The notes beneath the pieces are model-generated. The model was not told the DNA's origin. It searched no databases and saw only the letters and a list, made by a program, of their open reading frames with translations. This document shows positions 53,705 through 61,585 of a DNA stretch of 64,000 bases, in pieces. The translations under genes and the position numbers were made by a program. This stretch comes from Streptomyces sp. B21-083 (lineage in GTDB: Bacteria; Actinomycetota; Actinomycetes; Streptomycetales; Streptomycetaceae), in NCBI RefSeq assembly GCF_036898825.1, contig NZ_JARUND010000001.1:2170001-2234000 (forward strand), read 5' to 3'. Position 1 is the first letter of the stretch. Each line of letters begins with the position of its first letter.

Positions 53705-53766
53705 AGGCGAGTAGCGCGCGCCCCGGCCGGTAACTCCTACCGGCCGGGGCGCGCGCTACTCGCCTT
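53704..53766. terminator. 29-bp bidirectional terminator
   Basis: A perfect 29-bp inverted repeat (arms AAGGCGAGTAGCGCGCGCCC... and its complement) with a 5-base loop lies between the convergent 2-hydroxyacid dehydrogenase and cupin genes. AAGG/CCTT at the stem base gives a short U tract in each direction. Confidence 0.92.
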
Positions 53767-53787
53767 TCGTGCCCTGCGGCCTCGGCG

Positions 53788-54141
53788 TCACGACACGGTC
53801 AGGTAGATCTTGCGCACGGTTTCGATGGTCTTCCAGACACCGACGAAACCCGGCTTCATGACAAAGCTGTCGCCTGCCTTGTAGACCACCGGCTCGCCAC
53901 CTTCCGGCGTGATTTCGATGACGCCGGAAAGGATGTGGCAGAACTCGAAGAGCTCGCCCTTGATCGAGCGCGTCTCGCCGGGCGTGGCTTCCCAGACGCC
54001 CGTTTTGATGGTTTCCCCGCGGGCGGCGTCCTGGGCCCAGGTCCTGTAAGTCGGGTCGCCGGAAATCAGGCGTTCCGGCAGCGGACCGGACTCGCGGGGT
54101 GCGAAGGAGGGATCGGTGTCGATGGTCTTCAGGAGTGACAT
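53788..54141 (-). CDS. Cupin-fold protein (DUF861 type)
   Basis: A 117-residue single cupin. The first motif is degenerate (FEFCHILSGVIEITPEGG) and the second reads YKAGDSFVMKPGFVGVW, as in DUF861/EutQ-like proteins that stabilise or transform amine or ureido compounds. ATG 54141 follows GTGGAGGA. A 40-base element shared with the gabT promoter lies 120 bases upstream. Such cupins are common beside amine catabolic genes; its reaction is unknown. Confidence 0.8.
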   Translation of the reverse strand: MSLLKTIDTDPSFAPRESGPLPERLISGDPTYRTWAQDAARGETIKTGVWEATPGETRSIKGELFEFCHILSGVIEITPEGGEPVVYKAGDSFVMKPGFVGVWKTIETVRKIYLTVS

Positions 54142-54260
54142 GCTTTTCCTCCACTGGTTCGGGGAACGACGCCACGGTCTCGGCACACAGGTGGGGCGTG
54201 GATCGTTCGACTGCTGCGGTCCATCGAGCATCTTCGACGCCCCGCGCGGAGCCCATGTGT

Positions 54261-54300
54261 GATCTGTCCGTTGAGGGCACGATGTTCGGACGTTGTGTCA
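54261..54300. promoter_or_regulatory. Bipartite 40-base element upstream of the cupin gene
   Basis: GATCTGTCCG, 16 bases, then CGGACGTTGTGTCA. The same two blocks with the same spacing occur at 59063-59102 upstream of gabT. TGTCCG/CGGAC(G/A) form an inverted repeat. I infer a PucR-family operator. Confidence 0.6.
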
Positions 54301-54302
54301 AG

Positions 54303-54475
54303 CAGGCGGTTGGGACGCAGGACCTCGTCCGCGGGCACGCGTCCGCCCGTCTTCTCCTCGACCCACTCCGGCAGCGACGAGCTGCGGTAGCCGAAGGTGG
54401 CGTCGCGGGCGAACTCGCTCTCGCCGACCGGGAGCAGCCCGTCGGCCGTCCGCATCCAGTGGCGGGAGCCGACAG
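54303..54475 (-). pseudogene. Relic of a four-carbon acid sugar kinase (DUF1537)
   Basis: Minus-strand codons read DGLLPVGESEFARDATFGYR followed by SSSLPEWVEEKTGGRVPADE, a signature segment in the N-terminal domain of DUF1537/OtnK-like kinases. Only about 55 codons remain; nucleotide-binding parts are missing, and the frame runs into the cupin promoter. It starts directly at the point where the aldehyde dehydrogenase relic ends. Confidence 0.6.
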
Positions 54476-54833
54476 TCAGCCGACCCGCTCCTTCTCGGAC
54501 AACCAGCGGAAGAACTCCGCCGCGTACGCCGCCTCTCCCCCGGCCTCAGTCGGCGGCTTACCCGTCCCGGACGTCATCAGAGGGGCGAGCTCGTCGGTGC
54601 GCCCGACGATGATCTCGTAGGCGGGGCAGGATCTCGCTGCGCACGCGGGGTGCCGTACGGGCCACCTGCGACTGCCCGGCCGCGTCCTCCGCGAGCCGGG
54701 CGTCCTTGTGGCTGGCGTCGGCCACGTGACGCAGGACGTCGCCGGGCGCGGGGGCGTCGACGGGCATGGTGACGCCGTCCGCGGCGTCCGGTCAGGCGCC
54801 GCCGACGGACAGTCGCGTGGGTGTGGCGATCAC
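54476..54833 (-). pseudogene. Relic of a GabD-type aldehyde dehydrogenase
   Basis: GTG 54833, with AGGAGA upstream and a GTGA overlap with the preceding gene, opens TRLSVGGA and then a TGA stop, continuing in frame as PDAADGVTMPVDAPAPGDVL ... TAPRVRSEILPR. A frameshift leads to AYEIIVGRTDELAPLMT and AAYAAEFFRWLSEKE, then stop. These match residues 1-about 125 of the intact enzyme at 51268 (TAPRVRSEILRRAYDIIIAR; YAAEFFRWFSEE). The other three quarters are gone. It was once the third gene of the gabT operon. Confidence 0.82.
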
Positions 54834-57724
54834 GAGGTCTCTCCTGATCGGTCGGCGCCGGGGTCGAGCAGTTCGGCCAGGTGCAGGGCGCGGATGCCCT
54901 GGTCACCTGCGAGGTGGTCGACCTGTGTGGCGCAGCTGAAGCCGTCCGCCACGACGACTACGGGTGTCTCGTGGTCGATGCCGTCGAGGCGTGGCTTCAG
55001 GGCCAGTCCAGCGACGGCCATCGAGGTGTCGTAGTGCTGTTCCTCGAAGCCGAAGTTGCCGGCGAGTCCGCAGCAGCCCTCGGCCTCGTCGACCTTCGTC
55101 ACGCCGAGGCGGCTGAGCAGGTCGCGTGGGTGGCGGCCCTTGAAGGTGGCGTACTCGTGGCAGTGGGTCTGCAGGACGACGTGTTCCGGCAGTTCGGGAG
55201 GCGTCCAGCCGGGCGCGGCGAGGTTGCTCAGGGCACCGGTCAGGGTGTGGACGCGAGCCGCGACACGCTGGGCGGCGTCGGTGCCGAGCAGTTCGGGCAC
55301 GTCACGCTTAAGGGCGGCGGCGCAGCTGGGTTCGGCCACGATGATGGGCCGGTCGTCGCCGTCCAGCCGGGCGACGGTACGGGCCATCACGCGGCGGGCG
55401 ATGGACAGCTGGCCGGTGCTGACCCAGGTCAGGCCGCAGCACAGGCCGTCCTGGGGCGTGCAGGGGAGGCCGGCGTCGGCGAGTACCCGGCTCGCCGCTC
55501 CCGCCACCTCGGGGCGGAAGGCGCGGGTGAAACTGTCGACGAAGAGCAGGGCCTTCGCCGGTTCAGCGGTCCGCGCCGAACGCAGGGCCCGGCGCAGCGC
55601 GCGCCGGGAGGCGAAGGCCGGGATCCGGCGCTTCGTGGTCACCCCTCCGAGGCGGGCGAGCAGCTTGCCGACCGGTCCGCGCAGCAGCGCGTTGACCGGG
55701 CGGGCGGCGTATCCGGCGAGTGCGGAGGTCAGGGGCAGCCAGCCGAGGGAGTAGTGGGAGCGGGGCCGGAGCCTGCCCTTGTAGTGGTGGTGCAGGAACT
55801 CCGCCTTGTACGTGGCCATGTCCACGCCGACCGGGCAGTCGCTGGAACAGGCCTTGCAGGACAGGCACAGGTCGAGGGCGTCGCGCACCTCCGTCGAGCG
55901 CCAGCCGTCCTCCACCAGCTCGCCCCGCACCATCTCCTGGAGCAGGCGGGACCGGCCCCGCGTGGAGTCGTTCTCCTCGCCCGTGGCCCGGTAGCTGGGA
56001 CACATCACGCCACCCGCGTCGCTGCGGCAGCGGCCGACGCCGACGCAGCGGCGTATCGCGCCCGCGAAGCCGTCCTCGTCGTGCGGGAAGGAGAAGAGGG
56101 TCTCGACGGGCAGCAGCACGTCGGCCGGCGTGTGCAGTGCCAGATCGGCGTCGAGCCGGGCCGGTGCCACGATGATGCCCGGGTTGAGCAGTCCCTCGGG
56201 GTCGAAGATCTCCTTGAAGGCGGCGAACGCGCGGATCAGCCCGTGGCTGTACATGACCTCCAGCAGCTCGCTGCGGGCCCGCCCGTCGCCGTGCTCACCC
56301 GACAGGGTGCCGCCGTGGCCGACGACCAGGGCGGCCGCCTCGCTCAGGAAGCGGCGGGCGGACCCACGTCCGTCGGCGGTGGCGAAGTCGAAGTCGATAC
56401 GCACATGGACGCAGCCCGCGCCGAAGTGCCCGTAGAGCACGCCGGTCAGGCCGTGGTCGACCAGCAGCTTGCGGAAGTCGCGCAGGTAGGCGGCCAGGTT
56501 CTCGGGCGCGACGGCCGCGTCCTCCCAGCCGGGCCATGACTCCCCGCCGTCCACCAGGCGGGCGGAGAGCCCGGCACCGTCCTCACGGACCCGCCACAGC
56601 GCACGCCGTTCGGCCGCGCTCCGCACGACGCGCCCGCCGGTCGTGCGACCCCGGGTCCTGAGCACGTCCAGCAGTTCGACGGCGCGGGCGTCGACCGCGT
56701 CCTGGTCGTCGCCGTCGAGTTCGACGTACAGCCAGGCCCGCCCGTCGGGCAGTCCGGTCACGGAGTCGGGACCGCGCCGGGCGCGCATGGTGGCGACGAT
56801 CGCCTCGTCCATACCCTCCACGGCGGTGGGATTCCAGCGCAGGATCTCCGGCACGTCCTCGGCCGCGTCGACCACGTCGTCGTAGCCGAGCGCGAGCAGG
56901 GCGGAGGCCTGTGCGGTCGCCGCCAGGCGGACCGTCGCCGCGGTGACGACCGCGCAGGAGCCCTCGGTGCCCACCAGGGCACGCGCCATGTCGAAGCCGT
57001 GCTCGGGCAGCAGGTGGTGCAGTTGGTAGCCGGAGACCTGGCGCGGAAGACGGCCCTGCTCGGTGCGGATCGGCGCCAGGTTGGCGTCGATCAGCCGGCG
57101 CACATCCGCTTCGAGGCGGGCGACACGCTGTACGGCGTCCGTGTCGTTCGGGTCGGCCGCGCGCAGGCCGGTGCGGTCGGCGACGGCCCGCACGCCGTCG
57201 GCCGTCACGATCTCCAGCGCCTCGATGTGAGAGCTGGTACGCCCGTGCCGCACCGACCGGTTGCCGCACGCGTCGTTGCCGATCATGCCGCCGAGGGTGC
57301 AGCGGCTGTGCGAGGAGGGGTCGGGGCCGAAGGTGAGCCCGTGCGGGGCGGTCGCGCCGCACAGCGCGTCGAGGATCACTCCTGCCTCGACGCGGGCGGT
57401 GCGCGTGACCGGATCGATGTCCAGGATCCGGTTCATGTACCGGGAGAAGTCCAGGACGACGCCCGGACCGACCGCGTTGCCGGACAGACTGGTGCCGCCG
57501 CCGCGCGCGGTGACCGGAACGCCCGTCTCGCGACAGGCGCGCAGCACCGCGACCACGTCGTCGGCGTCACGGGGGAACACCACGGCCCGCGGCGGGACGC
57601 GGTAGTTGGAGGCGTCGTAGGCGTAGAGGCCGGTGGAGCCCGGTCCGGTCTCCACCCGCAGGCCGGGAGCGATCTCGGTGAGCCGCGCGACCAGCGGCTC
57701 CAGGGCCGTGGTGGTGTCCGTCAT
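54830..57724 (-). CDS. FAD-binding and Fe-S oxidoreductase fusion (GlcD-GlpC type)
   Basis: A 964-residue 2-hydroxyacid dehydrogenase-like protein. The PCMH FAD domain (about 40-215) has PVTARGGGTSLSGNAVGPGV and a GlcD-type C-terminal domain follows to about 540. Two 4Fe-4S clusters follow (CVGVGRCRSDAGGVMCPS, CLSCKACSSDCPVG), then two CCG domains (CCGLTWVSTG; CCGLAGNFGFE). It probably oxidises a D-2-hydroxyacid and passes electrons to the quinone pool. ATG 57724 overlaps the gabT stop, and its own stop overlaps the relic start, so the three were one coupled operon. Confidence 0.88.
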   Translation of the reverse strand: MTDTTTALEPLVARLTEIAPGLRVETGPGSTGLYAYDASNYRVPPRAVVFPRDADDVVAVLRACRETGVPVTARGGGTSLSGNAVGPGVVLDFSRYMNRILDIDPVTRTARVEAGVILDALCGATAPHGLTFGPDPSSHSRCTLGGMIGNDACGNRSVRHGRTSSHIEALEIVTADGVRAVADRTGLRAADPNDTDAVQRVARLEADVRRLIDANLAPIRTEQGRLPRQVSGYQLHHLLPEHGFDMARALVGTEGSCAVVTAATVRLAATAQASALLALGYDDVVDAAEDVPEILRWNPTAVEGMDEAIVATMRARRGPDSVTGLPDGRAWLYVELDGDDQDAVDARAVELLDVLRTRGRTTGGRVVRSAAERRALWRVREDGAGLSARLVDGGESWPGWEDAAVAPENLAAYLRDFRKLLVDHGLTGVLYGHFGAGCVHVRIDFDFATADGRGSARRFLSEAAALVVGHGGTLSGEHGDGRARSELLEVMYSHGLIRAFAAFKEIFDPEGLLNPGIIVAPARLDADLALHTPADVLLPVETLFSFPHDEDGFAGAIRRCVGVGRCRSDAGGVMCPSYRATGEENDSTRGRSRLLQEMVRGELVEDGWRSTEVRDALDLCLSCKACSSDCPVGVDMATYKAEFLHHHYKGRLRPRSHYSLGWLPLTSALAGYAARPVNALLRGPVGKLLARLGGVTTKRRIPAFASRRALRRALRSARTAEPAKALLFVDSFTRAFRPEVAGAASRVLADAGLPCTPQDGLCCGLTWVSTGQLSIARRVMARTVARLDGDDRPIIVAEPSCAAALKRDVPELLGTDAAQRVAARVHTLTGALSNLAAPGWTPPELPEHVVLQTHCHEYATFKGRHPRDLLSRLGVTKVDEAEGCCGLAGNFGFEEQHYDTSMAVAGLALKPRLDGIDHETPVVVVADGFSCATQVDHLAGDQGIRALHLAELLDPGADRSGETS

Positions 57725-58989
57725 CGCCCTGCCGCTCCCGATGTTCCGGCCTCGACCGCGGTCGCCCACGCCCGGAGGCCCTCGTCCACGGCCGTCTCGT
57801 CGATGACGAGCGCCGGAATCATCCGTACGACCTGGTTCCAGGCTCCGCACAGCAGCAGAAGCAGGCCCTCGTCGATGGCGGCGCGCTGCACACGGGCGGC
57901 GGTCTCGGCGTCGGGGCCGCCGTCCTCGGTGACGAACTCGGTGGCCAGCATCAGCCCGAGGCCCCGCACGTCGCCGATGCCCGGCGTCCGGTCGGCCACC
58001 GCCTCCAGCCCGTGGCGCAGCCGCTTGCCCATCGCCTCGGCGTTCTCGACGAGATTCTCGTCCCGTACGACGTCGAGCGTGGCGCAGGCCGCGGCGCAGG
58101 CGACGGCGTTGGCGCCGTACGTGCCGCCCTGCGAGCCGGGCCAGGCCTTGGCCATCAGCTCCTCGGAGGCGGCGATGCCGGACAGCGGGAAACCGCTGGC
58201 CAGCCCCTTGGCGGTGACGAGGATGTCCGGGGTGACACCGAAGTGGTCGTGGCCCCAGAAGCGTCCGGTGCGGCCGACGCCCGTCTGCACCTCGTCGAGA
58301 ATCAGCAGGAATCCATGGCGGTCGGCGCGCTCCCGCAGCCCCTCCATGAACGCCCGGGTGGCGGGCACATACCCGCCCTCGCCGAGGACCGGCTCAACGA
58401 TGATCGCTGCCGTGTCGGCGGGCGAGGAGATCGTCTGGAGCGTGTAGTCGAGTTCCTTCAGGGCGAAGCGGGTGGCGGTCTCCTCGTCCCAGCCGTAGCG
58501 GTAGGCGGACGGGAAGGGGGTGACGACCACCCCGCTCATCAGCGGCGAGAAACCGGAGCGGAAGCGGGTGCCCGAGGTGGTCATGGCGGCGGCGGCGACC
58601 GTACGGCCGTGGAAGCCGCCGTGACACACGATGACGTTCGGCCGGCCGGTGGCCTGGCGGGCCAGGCGCAACGCGGACTCGACGGCCTCGCTGCCGGAGT
58701 TGGTGAAGAACAGACTGTCCAGGCCGGCCGGCAGCACCTCGCCCAGCTTGTCGACGAGGCGGCGCAGGGGCTGGTGCATGACCGTCGTGTACTGGCCGTG
58801 GATCAGCGTGCCCACCTGCTCCCGCGCCGCCGCCACGACCTTGGGGTGACAGTGCCCGGTGCTCGTGACGCCGATGCCGGCGGTGAAGTCGAGATAGCGG
58901 CGGCCGTCCTGGTCGAAGAGGTGGACGCCCTCGCCCCGGGCCGCCACCACGGGCGTGGCCTGGCGAAGGTGCGGCGACAGTGCGGTCAT
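57721..58989 (-). CDS. Class III aminotransferase, 4-aminobutyrate (GabT) type
   Basis: A 422-residue PLP enzyme moving the amino group of GABA or another omega-amino acid to 2-oxoglutarate. It has FTNSGSEAVESALRLAR, CHGGFHGRT, LLILDEVQTGVGRTGRFWG and the PLP lysine in ILVTAKGLASGFPLSG. ATG 58989 follows GGGAGA. It leads an operon with the FAD/Fe-S fusion. The semialdehyde product would have gone to the relic dehydrogenase and now presumably to the intact copy in the + operon. Confidence 0.9.
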   Translation of the reverse strand: MTALSPHLRQATPVVAARGEGVHLFDQDGRRYLDFTAGIGVTSTGHCHPKVVAAAREQVGTLIHGQYTTVMHQPLRRLVDKLGEVLPAGLDSLFFTNSGSEAVESALRLARQATGRPNVIVCHGGFHGRTVAAAAMTTSGTRFRSGFSPLMSGVVVTPFPSAYRYGWDEETATRFALKELDYTLQTISSPADTAAIIVEPVLGEGGYVPATRAFMEGLRERADRHGFLLILDEVQTGVGRTGRFWGHDHFGVTPDILVTAKGLASGFPLSGIAASEELMAKAWPGSQGGTYGANAVACAAACATLDVVRDENLVENAEAMGKRLRHGLEAVADRTPGIGDVRGLGLMLATEFVTEDGGPDAETAARVQRAAIDEGLLLLLCGAWNQVVRMIPALVIDETAVDEGLRAWATAVEAGTSGAAGR

Positions 58990-59062
58990 GTTCGTCTCCC
59001 GGCCTGGTGGGTCTGCTGTGGTGTCCCGAGCATCTGTGCGGACCAGGGGTGCGCCAACCCTC

Positions 59063-59102
59063 GATCTGTCCGGCGGGGCCGCGACATCCGGACGTTGTGT
59101 CA
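59063..59102. promoter_or_regulatory. Bipartite 40-base element upstream of gabT
   Basis: GATCTGTCCG-N16-CGGACGTTGTGTCA, with sequence and spacing identical to 54261-54300 in the two blocks. It lies in the spacer between gabT and the divergent PucR gene, where a PucR site would be expected. Confidence 0.65.
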
Positions 59103-59233
59103 GCCTCTTCGGGGTCATGCCGGGTGCCGATCGTTCACGGACGGCTCTTGCGCAGGTCAGCGACGCTTGTCACAGTGGCCGAGCACTCCCGCGCGCGGCG
59201 CCGGGCCCGAGCAGGGAAGCCCCTGGAGACACC

Positions 59234-60859
59234 GTGAACGACAACCACCCGGCCGGCCACGGGCCCACCCGCGCGGTCACCCTCGCCGACGTTCTGGCCC
59301 TCCCCGTCCTGGCCGCCGGACTGCCCCAGGTCGTCACCGGCGCATCCCACCTGGACCGGCCGGTCGGCTGGGTCCACATCACCGAACTGACCGACCCCGC
59401 GTCCTTCCTCAAGGGCGGCGAACTCGTCCTGACCACCGGAATGCCGTTCCCGGAGGACGCGCCCGGCGTGCGCCGGTACGTCGACGAACTCGCCGACGTC
59501 GGGGCCGCGGCGCTGGTCATCGAGCTCGTACGCCGCTATCACCGCCCGCCGGACGCACTCGTCGACGCCTGCCGCCTGCGTGGCCTTCCCCTCGTCACGC
59601 TCGCCAAGGACGTCAACTTTCTTGAGGTCACCCAGGTCGTGCACGCGCTACTGCTCGGCAACCAGGCGGACGCGATGCGCCGTACCCAGCGCATCCACGA
59701 GGCGTTCACCGCCCTGACCCTGCGCGGTGCCGGCCCGGAGGACGTGGTGCGTGCGGCGGCGGAGATGTGCGGCCGCACGGTCGTCCTGGAGAACCTGACG
59801 CACCAGGCACTGATCTGCGAACCGTCCGGCGGCACGGTGGCGGAGGCGCTCACCGGTTGGGAACGGTGTTCCAGAGCCACCGGGGCCGCCGACCCCACGG
59901 CGACGTGCGGCCCGGCGGGCTGGCTCACCGCACCCGTCGAGTACCAGGGCGAGCGCTGGGGCCGTGTGATCATGCTTCCGGCCCGCCCCGACGGTCCCGC
60001 CTTCGGGCCGGAGGACTTCACCGTGCTGGAGAGGACCGCGATGGCGCTGACCGTCGCCCGACTCGTCCATTCCACCCCGTGGGAACGCACGGCACACCGA
60101 AACGCCCTTCGCGACCTGGTCGACCAGCGCCACCACTCCGCCGAGGACGCCCGCGCCCGCTGCGCGGCACTGGGCCTGCCGACCGACCGAAGCCGGTTCG
60201 TCGCGGCCCTGGTGGCTTTCCGGTCCGGCGGAGGGGGAACCGAACCCGAGGCTCGCCTGTTCCAGGAGTTGCGGACGGCAGGTGTCGCGGCCCTGGTCGG
60301 CGAGTTGGCCCCCGACCGGCTCGGCATCCTGCTGGCGCTGCGTCCCTCCCAGCCCTGGCACCCCATCATCGAAGGCCTGTGCGGCACCGTGCTGAGTTCG
60401 GCCCCGCAGGCGGTGGTGAGCGTCGGCTCGGAGATCACGGACCTCTCCGACACCGCCCGCTCGTTCCGCGAGGCGGCCCGCGTCGCCGAGGCCACGCCGC
60501 CCGGCCAGCCCCTCCCCCCGGACCGTTCCTTCCACGAGCTGTCCGACATCGACCTGCCCCGCCTGCTGTACGCCCTCCGCGAGGACACCCGGATCCAGGA
60601 GTACACCGAACAGCGACTCGGGCGACTCATCGATCACGACGCCCAGCACGGCACGGACCTGCTGGCGACCCTGCGCCACTACCTCGAAGCGGCCGGCAAC
60701 AAGACCACCGCCGCCCGCCGGGGCGCCCTCTCGCGCGAAACCATGTACCAACGCCTGCGGACCATCGAACGGGTCCTCGACCGCGATCTGGAGTCCGGCG
60801 CACAGCGCACCGAACTGCACGTGGCCCTCACCGCGCTCGATGCGCTTCGAGCCCACTGA
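59234..60859 (+). CDS. PucR-family transcriptional regulator
   Basis: A 541-residue PucR regulator with sensory domain VTLADVLALPVLAAGLPQVV ... VHITELTDPASFLKGGELVL and C-terminal HTH region YLEAAGNKTTAARRGALSRE / MYQRLRTIERVLD. It closely parallels the PucR at 41954, so the two arose by duplication. Divergent from gabT, it is the likely activator of that operon. GTG 59234 follows CTGGAG. Confidence 0.9.
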   Translation: MNDNHPAGHGPTRAVTLADVLALPVLAAGLPQVVTGASHLDRPVGWVHITELTDPASFLKGGELVLTTGMPFPEDAPGVRRYVDELADVGAAALVIELVRRYHRPPDALVDACRLRGLPLVTLAKDVNFLEVTQVVHALLLGNQADAMRRTQRIHEAFTALTLRGAGPEDVVRAAAEMCGRTVVLENLTHQALICEPSGGTVAEALTGWERCSRATGAADPTATCGPAGWLTAPVEYQGERWGRVIMLPARPDGPAFGPEDFTVLERTAMALTVARLVHSTPWERTAHRNALRDLVDQRHHSAEDARARCAALGLPTDRSRFVAALVAFRSGGGGTEPEARLFQELRTAGVAALVGELAPDRLGILLALRPSQPWHPIIEGLCGTVLSSAPQAVVSVGSEITDLSDTARSFREAARVAEATPPGQPLPPDRSFHELSDIDLPRLLYALREDTRIQEYTEQRLGRLIDHDAQHGTDLLATLRHYLEAAGNKTTAARRGALSRETMYQRLRTIERVLDRDLESGAQRTELHVALTALDALRAH

Positions 60860-60998
60860 CGCGGAAAAGAGCTGCGGCCTCGGCCGGTGCTGCTCGGCAG
60901 CCGACCAGCAACCAGACATCGGAGGTCAGCCGACCGGTATGTCGTCGATCCTGAATTCAGGCATCCCTAGGATGTTCAGACGGAAATTCGCGTGATAC

Positions 60999-61340
60999 TC
61001 AAGCGGTGCCCCAGGTGGGGTCGGTTCGGGGTGGCGGCGAGGGTGTAGTCCCGTGTGCCGCCGTGCCGGACGAAGGACGCCGGGAGCCAGGGGCGGTCGC
61101 TCGTCAGGCCGTTGACCGCGAGGGAGTGGACGTACGGGGTGTCCGCCGCCGCCCCCTGTGCGTGGATCGAGATGTCGTTGCCCTAGGGGCGGTTGATCTC
61201 CATCCTCGGGAACAGGGATGAGACCAGGACCAGTTCGGCTCGGGACGGCACCTGCGGGTACATGCCGAGCGCGGCCAAGACGTACGCCAGCGGTGCCACG
61301 GAAGGCCCGACGTCCCGGAGGGGACGCGCGCGGGTCGTCC
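60999..61340 (-). pseudogene. Relic of a secreted GH92 alpha-mannosidase
   Basis: Minus-strand codons read LAYVLAALGMYPQVPSRAEL, VLVSSLFPRMEINRP, an in-frame TAG, GNDISIHAQGAAADTPYVHS, LAVNGLTSDRPWLPASFVRH and GGTRDYTLAATPN. A one-base slip then gives PTWGTA and a stop at 60999. This is the C-terminus of a GH92 enzyme (compare AWYLFSALGFYPLVMG in the intact gene). Upstream, a leader with a GGAG site and the palindrome at 61428 remain, so the middle of the gene has been deleted. Otherwise 60860-61585 holds only the palindrome and a terminator. Confidence 0.82.
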
Positions 61341-61427
61341 CGGCGGGGTACCGCCTCCACTCCTGTGGGGAGCAACCGGTTTGACGATGCTGCTTGTTGG
61401 AGCGATAGAGTGATGACCAGACCGCCG

Positions 61428-61439
61428 GACAACGTTGTC
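61428..61439. promoter_or_regulatory. GACAACGTTGTC palindrome upstream of the GH92 relic
   Basis: It is identical over all 12 bases to the palindrome upstream of the intact GH92 gene (34604). It was probably the operator of the now dead gene. Confidence 0.6.
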
Positions 61440-61501
61440 TCAGATGGTCGCCTCCCCAGACGTACTCCACCCGGGCCTCATCCCCCGTGCCGGCCCGGCT
61501 C

Positions 61502-61534
61502 GCGGACCCGGTGGGTATCGACCACCGGGTCCGC
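61502..61534. terminator. Terminator of the LPMO gene
   Basis: GCGGACCCGGTGG and CCACCGGGTCCGC form a 13-bp perfect stem with a 7-base loop, about 50 bases beyond the LPMO stop on the minus strand. Confidence 0.8.
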
Positions 61535-61585
61535 CCTGAGCTGCCTCACCTGTGCGTGTGTGGCCCCGCATGTCCGGGTCAGGTG

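Noticed and set aside
54558..54767. A separate small minus-strand gene beginning at 54767
   Set aside because: Its residues align with the N-terminal part of the intact aldehyde dehydrogenase in the same order, so it is part of the frameshifted relic.
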